Source of the DNA: Roseateles_B sp041905785
Lineage (GTDB): Bacteria; Pseudomonadota; Gammaproteobacteria; Burkholderiales; Burkholderiaceae_C
Direction of reading: 5' to 3'
Assembly (NCBI GenBank): GCA_041905785.1
Contig: JAYRKJ010000017.1
Coordinates: 80,405 to 144,404, forward strand
Length of the DNA: 64,000 nucleotides
The notes beneath the pieces were generated by a model, which saw nothing but the letters and a program-made list of their open reading frames with translations, was not told the origin of the DNA and ran no database searches. Positions 26,410 through 34,620 of this stretch are shown here, one piece after another; the first letter of the stretch is position 1, and each line of letters opens with the position of its first letter. A program made the position numbers and the translations under genes.

Positions 26410-26813
26410 GCACAAGCCCCAAGACCCTTCTCCAACCCGCCGGCTGGGCCGCCCCCAGGGGCTATGCCAACGGCGTGGCCGCCAGTGGCCGCCAGATCTT
26501 CGTGGCCGGCCAGATCGGCTGGAACGCGCAGTGCCAGTTCGAGAGCGACGACTTCGTCGATCAGGTCCGCCAGGCCCTGCAGAACATCAAGGCCGTGCTC
26601 GCCGAGGCCGGCGCCGGGCCCGAGCACATCTGCCGCATGACCTGGTATGTGCTGGACAAGCGCGAGTACCTGGCCCGCGGCCGCGAGGTGGGCCAGGTCT
26701 ACCGCGAGGTCCTGGGCCGCGAGTACGGCGTGGCCATGAGCGCGGTGCAGGTAGCGGCGCTGATGGAGGACCGGGCGAAGGTGGAGATTGAGGTGACGGC
26801 GGTGGTGGGGTGA
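26406..26813 (+). CDS. RidA/YjgF-family enamine/imine deaminase
   Basis: 135 residues, ATGA overlap with the thioesterase, so it ends the operon. RidA fold signatures: RGYANGVAASGRQIFVAGQIGWN, QVRQALQNIKAVLAEAGAGPEHI, and VQVAALMEDRAKVEIEVTAVV with the usual C-terminal Glu. An Arg in the position common to deaminases is not obvious in the last third. RidA relatives hydrolyse enamines and include 2-aminomuconate deaminase; here it may remove the amino group after ring reduction (inference). Confidence 0.88.
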   Translation: MSTSPKTLLQPAGWAAPRGYANGVAASGRQIFVAGQIGWNAQCQFESDDFVDQVRQALQNIKAVLAEAGAGPEHICRMTWYVLDKREYLARGREVGQVYREVLGREYGVAMSAVQVAALMEDRAKVEIEVTAVVG

Positions 26814-26954
26814 GGGGGTGGGGTGGGTGGCGGTTCTCGGCCAGGACCGGTCATCGACGAATGAGCCGTATCAGGTAGGCTGCGGGGCAGTGCCGTTCTT
26901 CTCGGGCACATGGTCATTTCAGCGCATTGCGTGCAGGTCGTCAGGAACGACAAG

Positions 26955-27380
26955 ATGAAGCGCCTCATTCTCCTTGCCGTCGCCGGCCCCACCGTGGCGC
27001 TGGCCGGTGGCGATTATTCAGCCGGTACGGTCAGCAACTTTTCCGGCGAACGCGGCAGATACACCTTGGTCTTTACTTGGGATCAGCCGCCAGCCCGCTA
27101 CGAGCATTGCCGCCAAGCCAAGGTCGAGGTCCGGCAAGAGCGCTCGCCCCGGTACTCATGGCTGCCATTGGTGTACTCCGATCATCCAACGTTGGAGCAA
27201 ACCGACCAAGCAGCGTCTCTGCTGGCTGCGGCACAGCGCAGTTCGAAGAAAGTCTTGTTCGGCTACATGGGCAACGGCTTGCCGCCCGCAGATGGTCAAT
27301 GTCAATTCAGGAGCAAAGGCTTGCGAGTCGAGCATGACTCGGGAGGCCAGTTTGTGCTGTCCTACCATGACCCCGTGTAG
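26955..27380 (+). CDS. Exported protein of unknown function
   Basis: 141 residues from the ATG before KRLILLAVAGPTVALAGG, a short Sec signal; AGGAA lies upstream. The mature part has two Cys (in EHCRQAK and DGQCQFR) that may form a disulphide, and a beta-rich pattern. No family recognised. It follows the anthranilate operon after 141 bases with no clear terminator and faces the RNase gene. Confidence 0.5.
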   Translation: MKRLILLAVAGPTVALAGGDYSAGTVSNFSGERGRYTLVFTWDQPPARYEHCRQAKVEVRQERSPRYSWLPLVYSDHPTLEQTDQAASLLAAAQRSSKKVLFGYMGNGLPPADGQCQFRSKGLRVEHDSGGQFVLSYHDPV

Positions 27381-27510
27381 ACACTCCATTGAAAGAGTTG
27401 TCGACCGACTTCTCTATGGCCGCGGGCGCCTTTATTGATTGAGTGCTCGCAGCACCGCCGTCAATGGGAGTCCGTGGTCCGCTCCCGGTCGATAGCCACC
27501 CCCTCCCCCC

Positions 27511-28986
27511 TCACCCCACCCGCACAAAGTCGACATACCCCTTCTCCACATCCGTGAAGATCAGCTTCACGCGCAGTCGGAGCCCCACCTCCAGCCCTTC
27601 GGTGCCGGCCACCAGGCGGCCCTCGACGGGCGGGCTGAAGATGCGGACCCAGGTGCCGCTGTCCGTGCGGCCGGTCACGATGGCATCAAAGCGCTGTCCC
27701 TTGCGGGACTCCAGGACGAGTGCCGCCTCGGACTTGCGCATGCGGCGCTCCACCTTGCGTACGGCGTCTTCCTGCAGGGTGCAGTGCACGGCCAGGGCCT
27801 GCAGCTCGTCCAGGGTGTAGGGCTGGGGCTGTCTGGCGAGGTGCGCCTTGACCATGCGCTGGGTGATGAGGTCCGGGTAGCGGCGGTTGGGCGCCGTGGA
27901 GTGCATGTAGTCCTGCACGGCCAGGCCGAAGTGGCCGATGGGCGCCTGTCCCGCACGCTCAACTACATACTCGCCCGGCCCCATCAGCTTCACGATGACC
28001 AGGGAGAGGTCGGGGAATCGCAAGGGATCCGCCTGATGGCGCTGCGCGAGAAAGGCGCCCAGGGCCTGGGAGGAGGGCGTGTCCGGCAGTCGCGTGCCAT
28101 AGCGGCGAGCGACATCGACGATGCGCATCCAGCGGTCCGGGGACCGGACGACGCGGCGCAGTGAGGCCTCGCCGGTGCTGATCAGGAAGCGGGCGATGCA
28201 CTCGTTGGTGGCAATCATCAGCTCCTCGATCAGCTGGCGGGCCCGGTTGTGCACCTGCTCGCGGATGTCCACGACCCGCTCCTCATCGAACAGCGCCCTC
28301 GGCTCGAAGGTCTCCAGCTCCAGGGACCCTTGCGCATGCCGGCGCGCGCGCAGCCGCTGGGCCACCTCGTCCTGGGTGCGCAACTGCTGCTCCAGGCCCG
28401 GCACCCGGGTCGCCGCCGGCGGCAGGGCGGCTGCGCCGACCAGCCAGTCGGAGGTCGCGTCATAGGCCAGCTGGGCCTTGTTGTGAACCTGCGCCCGGTA
28501 GACCCGGGCCTCGGTCACCTCGGCTTGCGGGGAGAGTCGCATTTCAGTGACCAGGGCCAGCCGGTCCTGGCCGGGGTTGAGCGAACTCAGGTCCGTCGAC
28601 AGGCGCTCCGGCAGCATGGGGAACATCCGGGCCGAGGTGTAGACGCTGCTGGCGTTGGTCCAGGCATGTTGATCGATCGGCGAGTCCCTGGGCACCAGGG
28701 CGTCGACATCGGCCACGGCCACGCGCAGGCACACGCCACCGTCCGGCAGGACTTCGCTGACGCTGAGCTGGTCAAGGTCGCGGGAGTCGTCGTTGTCGAT
28801 GGAACACCAGCACAGCGCGCGGAGGTCGAGGATGCCTGGGTCCTCGTCGACATCCGGGGCGCGGAGCTGCCGCAGCTGCTCCTCGACCGCAGGGGGAAAC
28901 TCGGGCTGGAGGCCGCGCTCCACCATCACGGCGCCTGCAATGCGGGCGAGATCGCTGCGGCTGTGGGGTCGACGGGATCCGGACAT
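27511..28986 (-). CDS. RNase II/RNB-domain exoribonuclease, short form
   Basis: 491 residues from ATG 28986 (GGGAG upstream). No N-terminal cold-shock domains; a short helical N-terminus leads into the RNB catalytic domain. The metal site reads SIDNDDSRDLDQL: the first three Asp are present, but the fourth, usually DD, is Gln. The distal motif MHSTAPNRRYPDLITQR and a C-terminal S1-like beta barrel (FDAIVTGRTDSGTWVRI ... GRL) are intact. The SIDNDDSRDLDQL form resembles the Deinococcus RNase II type as I remember it. It should degrade RNA 3' to 5'. Confidence 0.85.
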   Translation of the reverse strand: MSGSRRPHSRSDLARIAGAVMVERGLQPEFPPAVEEQLRQLRAPDVDEDPGILDLRALCWCSIDNDDSRDLDQLSVSEVLPDGGVCLRVAVADVDALVPRDSPIDQHAWTNASSVYTSARMFPMLPERLSTDLSSLNPGQDRLALVTEMRLSPQAEVTEARVYRAQVHNKAQLAYDATSDWLVGAAALPPAATRVPGLEQQLRTQDEVAQRLRARRHAQGSLELETFEPRALFDEERVVDIREQVHNRARQLIEELMIATNECIARFLISTGEASLRRVVRSPDRWMRIVDVARRYGTRLPDTPSSQALGAFLAQRHQADPLRFPDLSLVIVKLMGPGEYVVERAGQAPIGHFGLAVQDYMHSTAPNRRYPDLITQRMVKAHLARQPQPYTLDELQALAVHCTLQEDAVRKVERRMRKSEAALVLESRKGQRFDAIVTGRTDSGTWVRIFSPPVEGRLVAGTEGLEVGLRLRVKLIFTDVEKGYVDFVRVG

Positions 28987-29120
28987 GGCCACTCCCAGGC
29001 AAGAAGGCCCCGCCGCCTGCTCATCGGCGATGGACTGTGGCGGCGGGCTTGGCCCACTGTAACGGTCCTGACCGCGGCCTGAGGCAGAATGCGCCCACAC
29101 CATCAGACGGGACGGCGTGA

Positions 29121-30350
29121 ATGGCAGATGAAGCTCCGCGCTCCCGGCATCCGGTCCGCGGTCTCGTGAAATTGACCACGACGGCCACGCTGGGGCTGGC
29201 CGATCTCGTCGAGGCGGTGCATGCGCGCGTCCTGAGCGGCCCCACCCGGGCGGGGCCGGACGGGCCGGGGCGCACAGGGGGGCTGACGGGCCTCGTCTAT
29301 CGATCGATACGCGGCGTGACCCAGCTGGTCGGGGCGCGGGCCGATGATCTGCTGTCCTGGCTGGAGCCCGCGCTGGCCCCGGGCGAGGGACTGCCGCAAG
29401 GCGATGCTCTGCTGGCGGCGCTCAACGGCGTGCTGGGCGACCACCTGGAGCGCACGCACAACGGCCTGGCCACCCCCATGCACGTGCGGCACGGCGGCGC
29501 GGCGCTGATCCTGGAGAAGGCGGCGCTGGCCTCGGCCGTTCCCGCGGCCGGTGACCGCCTGCTGCTGATGCTGCACGGCCTGTGCATGAACGACCAGCAA
29601 TGGCAGCGCGCGGGGCATGACCATGGGGCGCTGCTGGCCCAGGAGCTGCGTTTCACGCCGCTCTACCTTCGCTACAACACCGGGCTGCACATTGCCCGCA
29701 ACGGCCAGCGTCTGGCCTCCCTGCTGGAGCGCCTGATTGCGCAATGGCCCTGCGAGGTGAGAAGCCTGACCTTGCTCGGGCACAGCATGGGGGGGCTCGT
29801 GGCGCGCAGTGCATTGCACTACGGCGCTGCCGCAGGCCACCAATGGCCGAGGCGCGTGAGCGATCTGCTGTGCCTGGGCACGCCGCATCACGGCGCACCG
29901 CTGGAGCGCCTGGGGCACTGGTTCGAGCTGCTGCTGGGCCAGACACCCTACGCCGCACCCTTTGCCAAGCTGGGCCAGATGCGCAGCGAGGGCATCACCG
30001 ACCTGCGCCACGGCAGCCTGCTGGAAGAGGACTGGCAGGGGCGTGATCGATTCAGCCATGCGCCAGCCCTCACCCGCCACCTGCCGCTGCCCGCCCAGCT
30101 GCGCTGCTATGCCGTCGCAGGCAGCATCGGACAGCACCGTGACGGCCTCAAGGATCGCCTGCTGGGCGATGGCCTGGTGCCGCTGGACAGCGCGCTGGGC
30201 CAGCACAAGGACCCGTTGCGCGCGCTGGACTTCCCGCCCGAGCGGCAGTGGGTCGGCTATGGCATCAACCATCTGGACTTGCTGAGCGATGCGTCGGTCG
30301 GGCAGTTGCTGCTGCAGTGGCTCAGGTCGCACCAGCAGGGCGGTGTCTGA
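29121..30350 (+). CDS. Alpha/beta hydrolase, lipase-like
   Basis: 409 residues. An N-terminal ~150-residue helical region precedes the hydrolase core. The oxyanion loop LLLMLHGLCMNDQQW and nucleophile elbow LLGHSMGGLVARSALHYG are clear; an Asp and His for the triad are plausible in GDGLVPLDSALG and GINHLDLL. No signal peptide, so probably cytoplasmic. The fold resembles the PGAP1/lipase class-3 type proteins. Substrate unknown. Divergent from the RNase gene. Confidence 0.8.
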   Translation: MADEAPRSRHPVRGLVKLTTTATLGLADLVEAVHARVLSGPTRAGPDGPGRTGGLTGLVYRSIRGVTQLVGARADDLLSWLEPALAPGEGLPQGDALLAALNGVLGDHLERTHNGLATPMHVRHGGAALILEKAALASAVPAAGDRLLLMLHGLCMNDQQWQRAGHDHGALLAQELRFTPLYLRYNTGLHIARNGQRLASLLERLIAQWPCEVRSLTLLGHSMGGLVARSALHYGAAAGHQWPRRVSDLLCLGTPHHGAPLERLGHWFELLLGQTPYAAPFAKLGQMRSEGITDLRHGSLLEEDWQGRDRFSHAPALTRHLPLPAQLRCYAVAGSIGQHRDGLKDRLLGDGLVPLDSALGQHKDPLRALDFPPERQWVGYGINHLDLLSDASVGQLLLQWLRSHQQGGV

Positions 30351-30389
30351 AGCGCTGCCGGACGAGGGCGGCCGTGCCGCGCCCGACAG

Positions 30390-31310
30390 TCACCCGCCTC
30401 GATGGCCCTGCCGGGCACACAGGAACGCTTCCCGCAGCGCCGGCGCCGAGTCCTGCCGCCAGGCCGCATACACGCGGCTGCGTTCGATCGTTTCCGCCAG
30501 CGGCCTGAACACCGCCCCCTGGATGCCGGCATCGCGGAAGGCTGCCGGCACGATGGAGACGCCCAGCCCGCGCGCGACCAGGGACACCACGGACAGCCAG
30601 TGCCGCCCCTCGTGCTGCAGGCGCGGATAGAAGCCCTGCTGGCGGCACATCTCGATGATGCGGGCGTGATAGTCCGGTGAGCCGCGACGCGAGAAGAGGA
30701 TGAAGGGCTGGTCGCTCAAGGACGCCAGGGCCACGCGGCGCCTGCGGGCCGCGGCATGGCTCTCGGGCAGGCAGGCGAGGAAGGGTTCGTCGTACAGCGG
30801 CTCGCTGGCGAGGGTCGGCGGCAGGCGGTCCGTGTGCAGCAGGGCCAGGTCCAGCTCCTCCTGCAGCAAGGCCTGGATCTGGTCCTGCGAATTCAGTTCG
30901 ACCACCACGACCTCCACCCGGGGATGCGAGGCCTGGAACGCCTGCAGCCAGTCCGGCAGGCCGTGGAACAGCGTCGAGCCCACAAAGCCCAGGCGCAGGC
31001 GTCCCACTTCGCCCGCCTGCACCTCGCGGGCTTGGGCGCAGGCCTCTTCGAAGCGACCCAACAGGGCCAGCGCACTGGCGCGAAAGGCTTCACCTGCAGG
31101 CGTGAGGCGCACGGCCTTGCTGTCGCGCTCCAGCAGCCGCGCACCCACGGCCGACTCCAGCTGCTGCAGCGCCACCGACAGCGGCGGCTGCGACATGGCC
31201 AGGCGCTGCGCCGCGCGCCCGAAATGCAGCTCTTCGGCCAAGGCCAGGAAGTAGCGCAGGTGGCGCAGTTCCACGCGGGAGAGGGCGGCGGTCGTCAGAG
31301 AGGTGGCCAT
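30390..31310 (-). CDS. LysR-family regulator, divergent from gcdH
   Basis: 306 residues. Winged HTH at about residues 12-70 (LRHLRYFLALAEELHFGRAAQRLAMSQPPLSVALQQLE), then a periplasmic-binding-like effector domain. It is transcribed away from glutaryl-CoA dehydrogenase across 132 bases, the usual layout of a LysR regulator and its target. The effector is probably a product or substrate of that pathway (inference). Confidence 0.92.
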   Translation of the reverse strand: MATSLTTAALSRVELRHLRYFLALAEELHFGRAAQRLAMSQPPLSVALQQLESAVGARLLERDSKAVRLTPAGEAFRASALALLGRFEEACAQAREVQAGEVGRLRLGFVGSTLFHGLPDWLQAFQASHPRVEVVVVELNSQDQIQALLQEELDLALLHTDRLPPTLASEPLYDEPFLACLPESHAAARRRRVALASLSDQPFILFSRRGSPDYHARIIEMCRQQGFYPRLQHEGRHWLSVVSLVARGLGVSIVPAAFRDAGIQGAVFRPLAETIERSRVYAAWRQDSAPALREAFLCARQGHRGG

Positions 31311-31442
31311 ATTCCTTGCCTATCGTTGAATGGCTAATGAGTATTGGACACGAATCGCGACACGGGGAATACTTGTCGCCCATCAAGAGGCGGCTTCGGG
31401 CTGCCCGCCAGAGATCAAGACAGGATTGGACAGGAGATCACC

Positions 31443-32621
31443 ATGGCCACCAAGGCAAGCTTCCACTGGGACGACCCCCTGCTGCTGGACCAGCAGCTGA
31501 CGGCCGATGAGCGCGCCGTGCGCGACGCCGCCCGCGACTACTGCTCCGAGCAGCTGATGCCCCGCGTGCTGAAGGCCTTCCGCAATGAGCAGACCGACCC
31601 GGCCATCTTCCGCGAGATGGGCGCCCTGGGCCTGCTGGGCCCCACCATCCCCGAGGCCTACGGCGGCGCCGGCCTCAACTACGTCTGCTACGGCCTGGTG
31701 GCCCGCGAGGTGGAGCGTGTGGACTCCGGCTACCGCTCCATGATGAGCGTGCAGAGCTCCCTGGTGATGGTCCCCATCCATGAGTTCGGCAATGAAGCCA
31801 CCAAGCAGAAATACCTGCCCAAGCTGGCCACCGGCGAGTGGATAGGCTGCTTCGGCCTGACCGAGCCCAACCATGGCTCCGACCCCGGCTCCATGATCAC
31901 CCGCGCCAAGAAGGTGCCCGGCGGCTACAGCCTCACGGGCTCGAAGATGTGGATCACCAACAGCCCCATCGCCGACGTCTTCGTGGTCTGGGCCAAGGAC
32001 GATGAAGGCGCCATCCGTGGCTTCGTGCTGGAGAAGGGCTGGAAGGGTCTGACGGCGCCGGCCATCCACGGCAAGGTCGGCCTGCGCGCCTCCATCACCG
32101 GCGAAATCGTGATGGACGAGGTCTTCTGCCCGGAGGAGAACGCCTTCCCTGAGGTGCGCGGACTGAAGGGCCCCTTCACCTGCCTCAACAGCGCCCGCTA
32201 CGGCATCGCCTGGGGCGCCCTGGGCGCGGCCGAGTTCTGCTGGCACATGGCCCGCCAGTACACCCTGGACCGCAAGCAGTTCGGCAAGCCGCTGGCCGCC
32301 AACCAGCTGGTGCAGAAGAAGCTGGCCGACATGCAGACCGAGATCACCCTGGCCCTGCAGGGCTGCCTGCGCCTGGGCCGCATGAAGGACGAAGGCACGG
32401 CGGCGGTGGAGATCACCTCCATCATGAAGCGCAACAGCTGCGGCAAGAGCCTGGACATCGCCCGCACCGCGCGCGACATGCTGGGCGGCAATGGCATCTC
32501 CGACGAGTTCGGCATTGCCCGCCATCTGGTGAACCTGGAAGTGGTCAACACCTACGAGGGCACGCACGACATCCATGCGCTGATCCTCGGCCGGGCACAG
32601 ACGGGCATCGCGGCGTTCTGA
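31443..32621 (+). CDS. gcdH: Glutaryl-CoA dehydrogenase
   Basis: 392 residues; ATG preceded by AGGAGATCACC. Flavoenzyme that oxidises and decarboxylates glutaryl-CoA to crotonyl-CoA, passing electrons to ETF. Family features: FGLTEPNHGSDPGSM, YSLTGSKMWITNSPIADVFVVW, QFGKPLAANQLVQKKLADM, and catalytic Glu in NTYEGTHDIHALILGRAQTG. Works in lysine and tryptophan catabolism. In this genome it could accept the dicarboxylic CoA product of the anthranilate route, but that link is unproven. Confidence 0.94.
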   Translation: MATKASFHWDDPLLLDQQLTADERAVRDAARDYCSEQLMPRVLKAFRNEQTDPAIFREMGALGLLGPTIPEAYGGAGLNYVCYGLVAREVERVDSGYRSMMSVQSSLVMVPIHEFGNEATKQKYLPKLATGEWIGCFGLTEPNHGSDPGSMITRAKKVPGGYSLTGSKMWITNSPIADVFVVWAKDDEGAIRGFVLEKGWKGLTAPAIHGKVGLRASITGEIVMDEVFCPEENAFPEVRGLKGPFTCLNSARYGIAWGALGAAEFCWHMARQYTLDRKQFGKPLAANQLVQKKLADMQTEITLALQGCLRLGRMKDEGTAAVEITSIMKRNSCGKSLDIARTARDMLGGNGISDEFGIARHLVNLEVVNTYEGTHDIHALILGRAQTGIAAF

Positions 32622-32653
32622 ATGCGCAGGCCGGCAGGCCCTAGACTGCGGGC

Positions 32654-33538
32654 ATGACGCTTCGCATTGCCTTCATCGGTGCCGGCCGCCTGGCCCAGTG
32701 CCTGGCCCCGGCCCTGGCCGAACAGGGCGAAACCATCGTGGCCGTGGCCAGCCGGGAGCCGGCGTCCGCACAGCGCCTGGCCGCGCAACTCCCCGGCAGT
32801 CACGCGCTGACGCCGGCTCAGTGCGTCGCCCAGGCGGACCTGGTTTTCATCAGCACGCCGGACGACGCCATCGCCGCACTCACGGCCAGCCTGCCGTGGC
32901 GCGCTGGGCAGGCCTGTGTGCATTGCAGCGGGGCTACCGGGCTGGATGCGCTGGATGCTGCGCGGCAGGCCGGCGCCATGGTGGGGGGCTTTCATCCGCT
33001 GCAGATTTTCTCGGACCCCAAGGCGGCGCGCGAGCGGCTGGCCGGCTCGCTGGTGGCCATTGAGGCGGCCGATGAGTCCTTGCGCGCCACGCTGCGGCGC
33101 CTGGCAGCGCGGCTGGGCCTGCAGCCGCTGGCCATCGAAGGGGCACAGCGCGCGGCCTACCATGCCGCCGCCAATATCGCGGCCAGCGGCCTGCTGGCGG
33201 TGCTGAGCGAAGCCAGCAGCCTGTTCGAAGGCCTGGGTCTGTCGCAGGCCGACGCGCTGGCGGCCTTGATGCCCCTGGCTCGCGGTGCGCTGGACGCGGC
33301 GGCCCAGCGCGGCCTGCCGGGCGCGATAGCCGGCCCCGTGGCGCGCGGAGATGCCCAGGTGCTGGCCGCCCACCTGCGGGTGATGGCGCAACGGGGTGAG
33401 GCGCAGCTGCAGCTCTATCGGTGGCTTTGCACACGCCAGCTGGCCCTGCTGGCCGGCACGGAACGGCCGCCGGCCGGCTCGCACGAGCTGCTGAGCGCGC
33501 TGCTGACGCCCGCCAGCTCCTCGGTCGTCCTCCACTAG
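32654..33538 (+). CDS. Rossmann-like and DUF2520 domain protein
   Basis: 294 residues. N-terminal dinucleotide fold (IAFIGAGRLAQCLAPALAEQG), a second half rich in helices with FHPLQIF and AYHAAANIAASGLLAVL, the combination known from DUF2520 proteins related to ketopantoate reductase-like and F420-oxidoreductase-like folds. No enzyme activity is established for the family. It lies 32 bases after gcdH and may be cotranscribed. Confidence 0.85.
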   Translation: MTLRIAFIGAGRLAQCLAPALAEQGETIVAVASREPASAQRLAAQLPGSHALTPAQCVAQADLVFISTPDDAIAALTASLPWRAGQACVHCSGATGLDALDAARQAGAMVGGFHPLQIFSDPKAARERLAGSLVAIEAADESLRATLRRLAARLGLQPLAIEGAQRAAYHAAANIAASGLLAVLSEASSLFEGLGLSQADALAALMPLARGALDAAAQRGLPGAIAGPVARGDAQVLAAHLRVMAQRGEAQLQLYRWLCTRQLALLAGTERPPAGSHELLSALLTPASSSVVLH

Positions 33539-33755
33539 CGAAGCCTGGTCAAGACCTGACCCTGCGGGCAAGACCTGGCCCCAGGAGGGTGTAGTCCATC
33601 GGCTTTGCGCTCCCGTCCTGCTGATCTGCATTTGGTTCCTTCCGGAGCGCAGCAGGTCGCCCGCATGCGGCGCCAGTCTCGCGCCTTGCCTACACTGCGG
33701 GCCCGGACAACATGGGGCAGAGCCGAGCCATCCACTCGTGCCAGAGGAGCAAGCG

Positions 33756-34595
33756 ATGAACGAGAACAAGAACAGACCCGGCCTGTGCCGCGATATCTGC
33801 ACGGCCGGCCTGGGCCTGGCGCTGGCGGGTCTGGCGCTGGCCGATGCGGCGCCCGCGGCGCAGACTGCCACGCCTGGCGCGGCGCAGGCCGCCCCGCACG
33901 CGGCCAGTGCGCCCGATCTGGTGCTGGCCCCCGTGGCCGTGGCGGGCAAGCGGGCACCCGATCCGGGCATCATCCCGGCCAAGTTCATCTACCTGATCGA
34001 CGGCCTGGCCAGGAAGTACGCGGGCGAGCTGATCCGGCTGGACTTCAAGGCCCATGCCAAGGGGCAGAAGCTACCGGCGCCCGGTACCCGGCTGCTGGTC
34101 GAGCTGGAGAACGAGGATGAGCTGCCGGTGGGCATGGCCGAGGACGGCACGCTGAGCCTGCCGCCCTTGACGGAGGCCCAGTCGGAAAAGGCCCGGCTGA
34201 TCCCCAACCAGCCCAAGGGCAGCATGGGCCTGCGGCTGAACCTGGAGATCCTGCCCAAGGTGGCCTCCCTGACCCCCGATCAGGTGGGGCGAGCGGAGGC
34301 GCAGTTGCGCGGCCTGGTGGGCGACATCAAGGGGCTGCTGCCGTGGGCCTTCCGCTGGATGCTGCCCGGGGTTTCGGGCGTGGCCCTGTGCCAACCGGTG
34401 GGCGACGTGCCGGCGGCCTGGGTGTCCAGCCAGGGCCGGCATCGCATCACATTTCTCTATGAAAGCAAGGACAAGAAGCAGAGCTGCGCGGTGCTGGACC
34501 CCGCCGGCCTGCCGGCCGACGCGCGGCTGCAGGCCTCAGAGGCAGCCACTCTGGGCCCCTGGCTCAACGGACTGACCGGCAGCAAGAGCCGCTGA
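33756..34595 (+). CDS. Exported protein of unknown function
   Basis: 279 residues; ATG with AGAGGAG upstream chosen. A signal-peptide-like segment at about residues 10-35 is followed by an Ala/Pro-rich linker and a mixed alpha/beta region. Three Cys occur in the mature part or signal border (GLCRDICTAG at the front; ALCQPVG and QSCAVLD later). No family recognised. It is convergent to the glucokinase-regulator gene. Confidence 0.55.
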   Translation: MNENKNRPGLCRDICTAGLGLALAGLALADAAPAAQTATPGAAQAAPHAASAPDLVLAPVAVAGKRAPDPGIIPAKFIYLIDGLARKYAGELIRLDFKAHAKGQKLPAPGTRLLVELENEDELPVGMAEDGTLSLPPLTEAQSEKARLIPNQPKGSMGLRLNLEILPKVASLTPDQVGRAEAQLRGLVGDIKGLLPWAFRWMLPGVSGVALCQPVGDVPAAWVSSQGRHRITFLYESKDKKQSCAVLDPAGLPADARLQASEAATLGPWLNGLTGSKSR

Positions 34596-34620
34596 AGCGC
34601 CGCAGCGCCACAGTGCCCGC

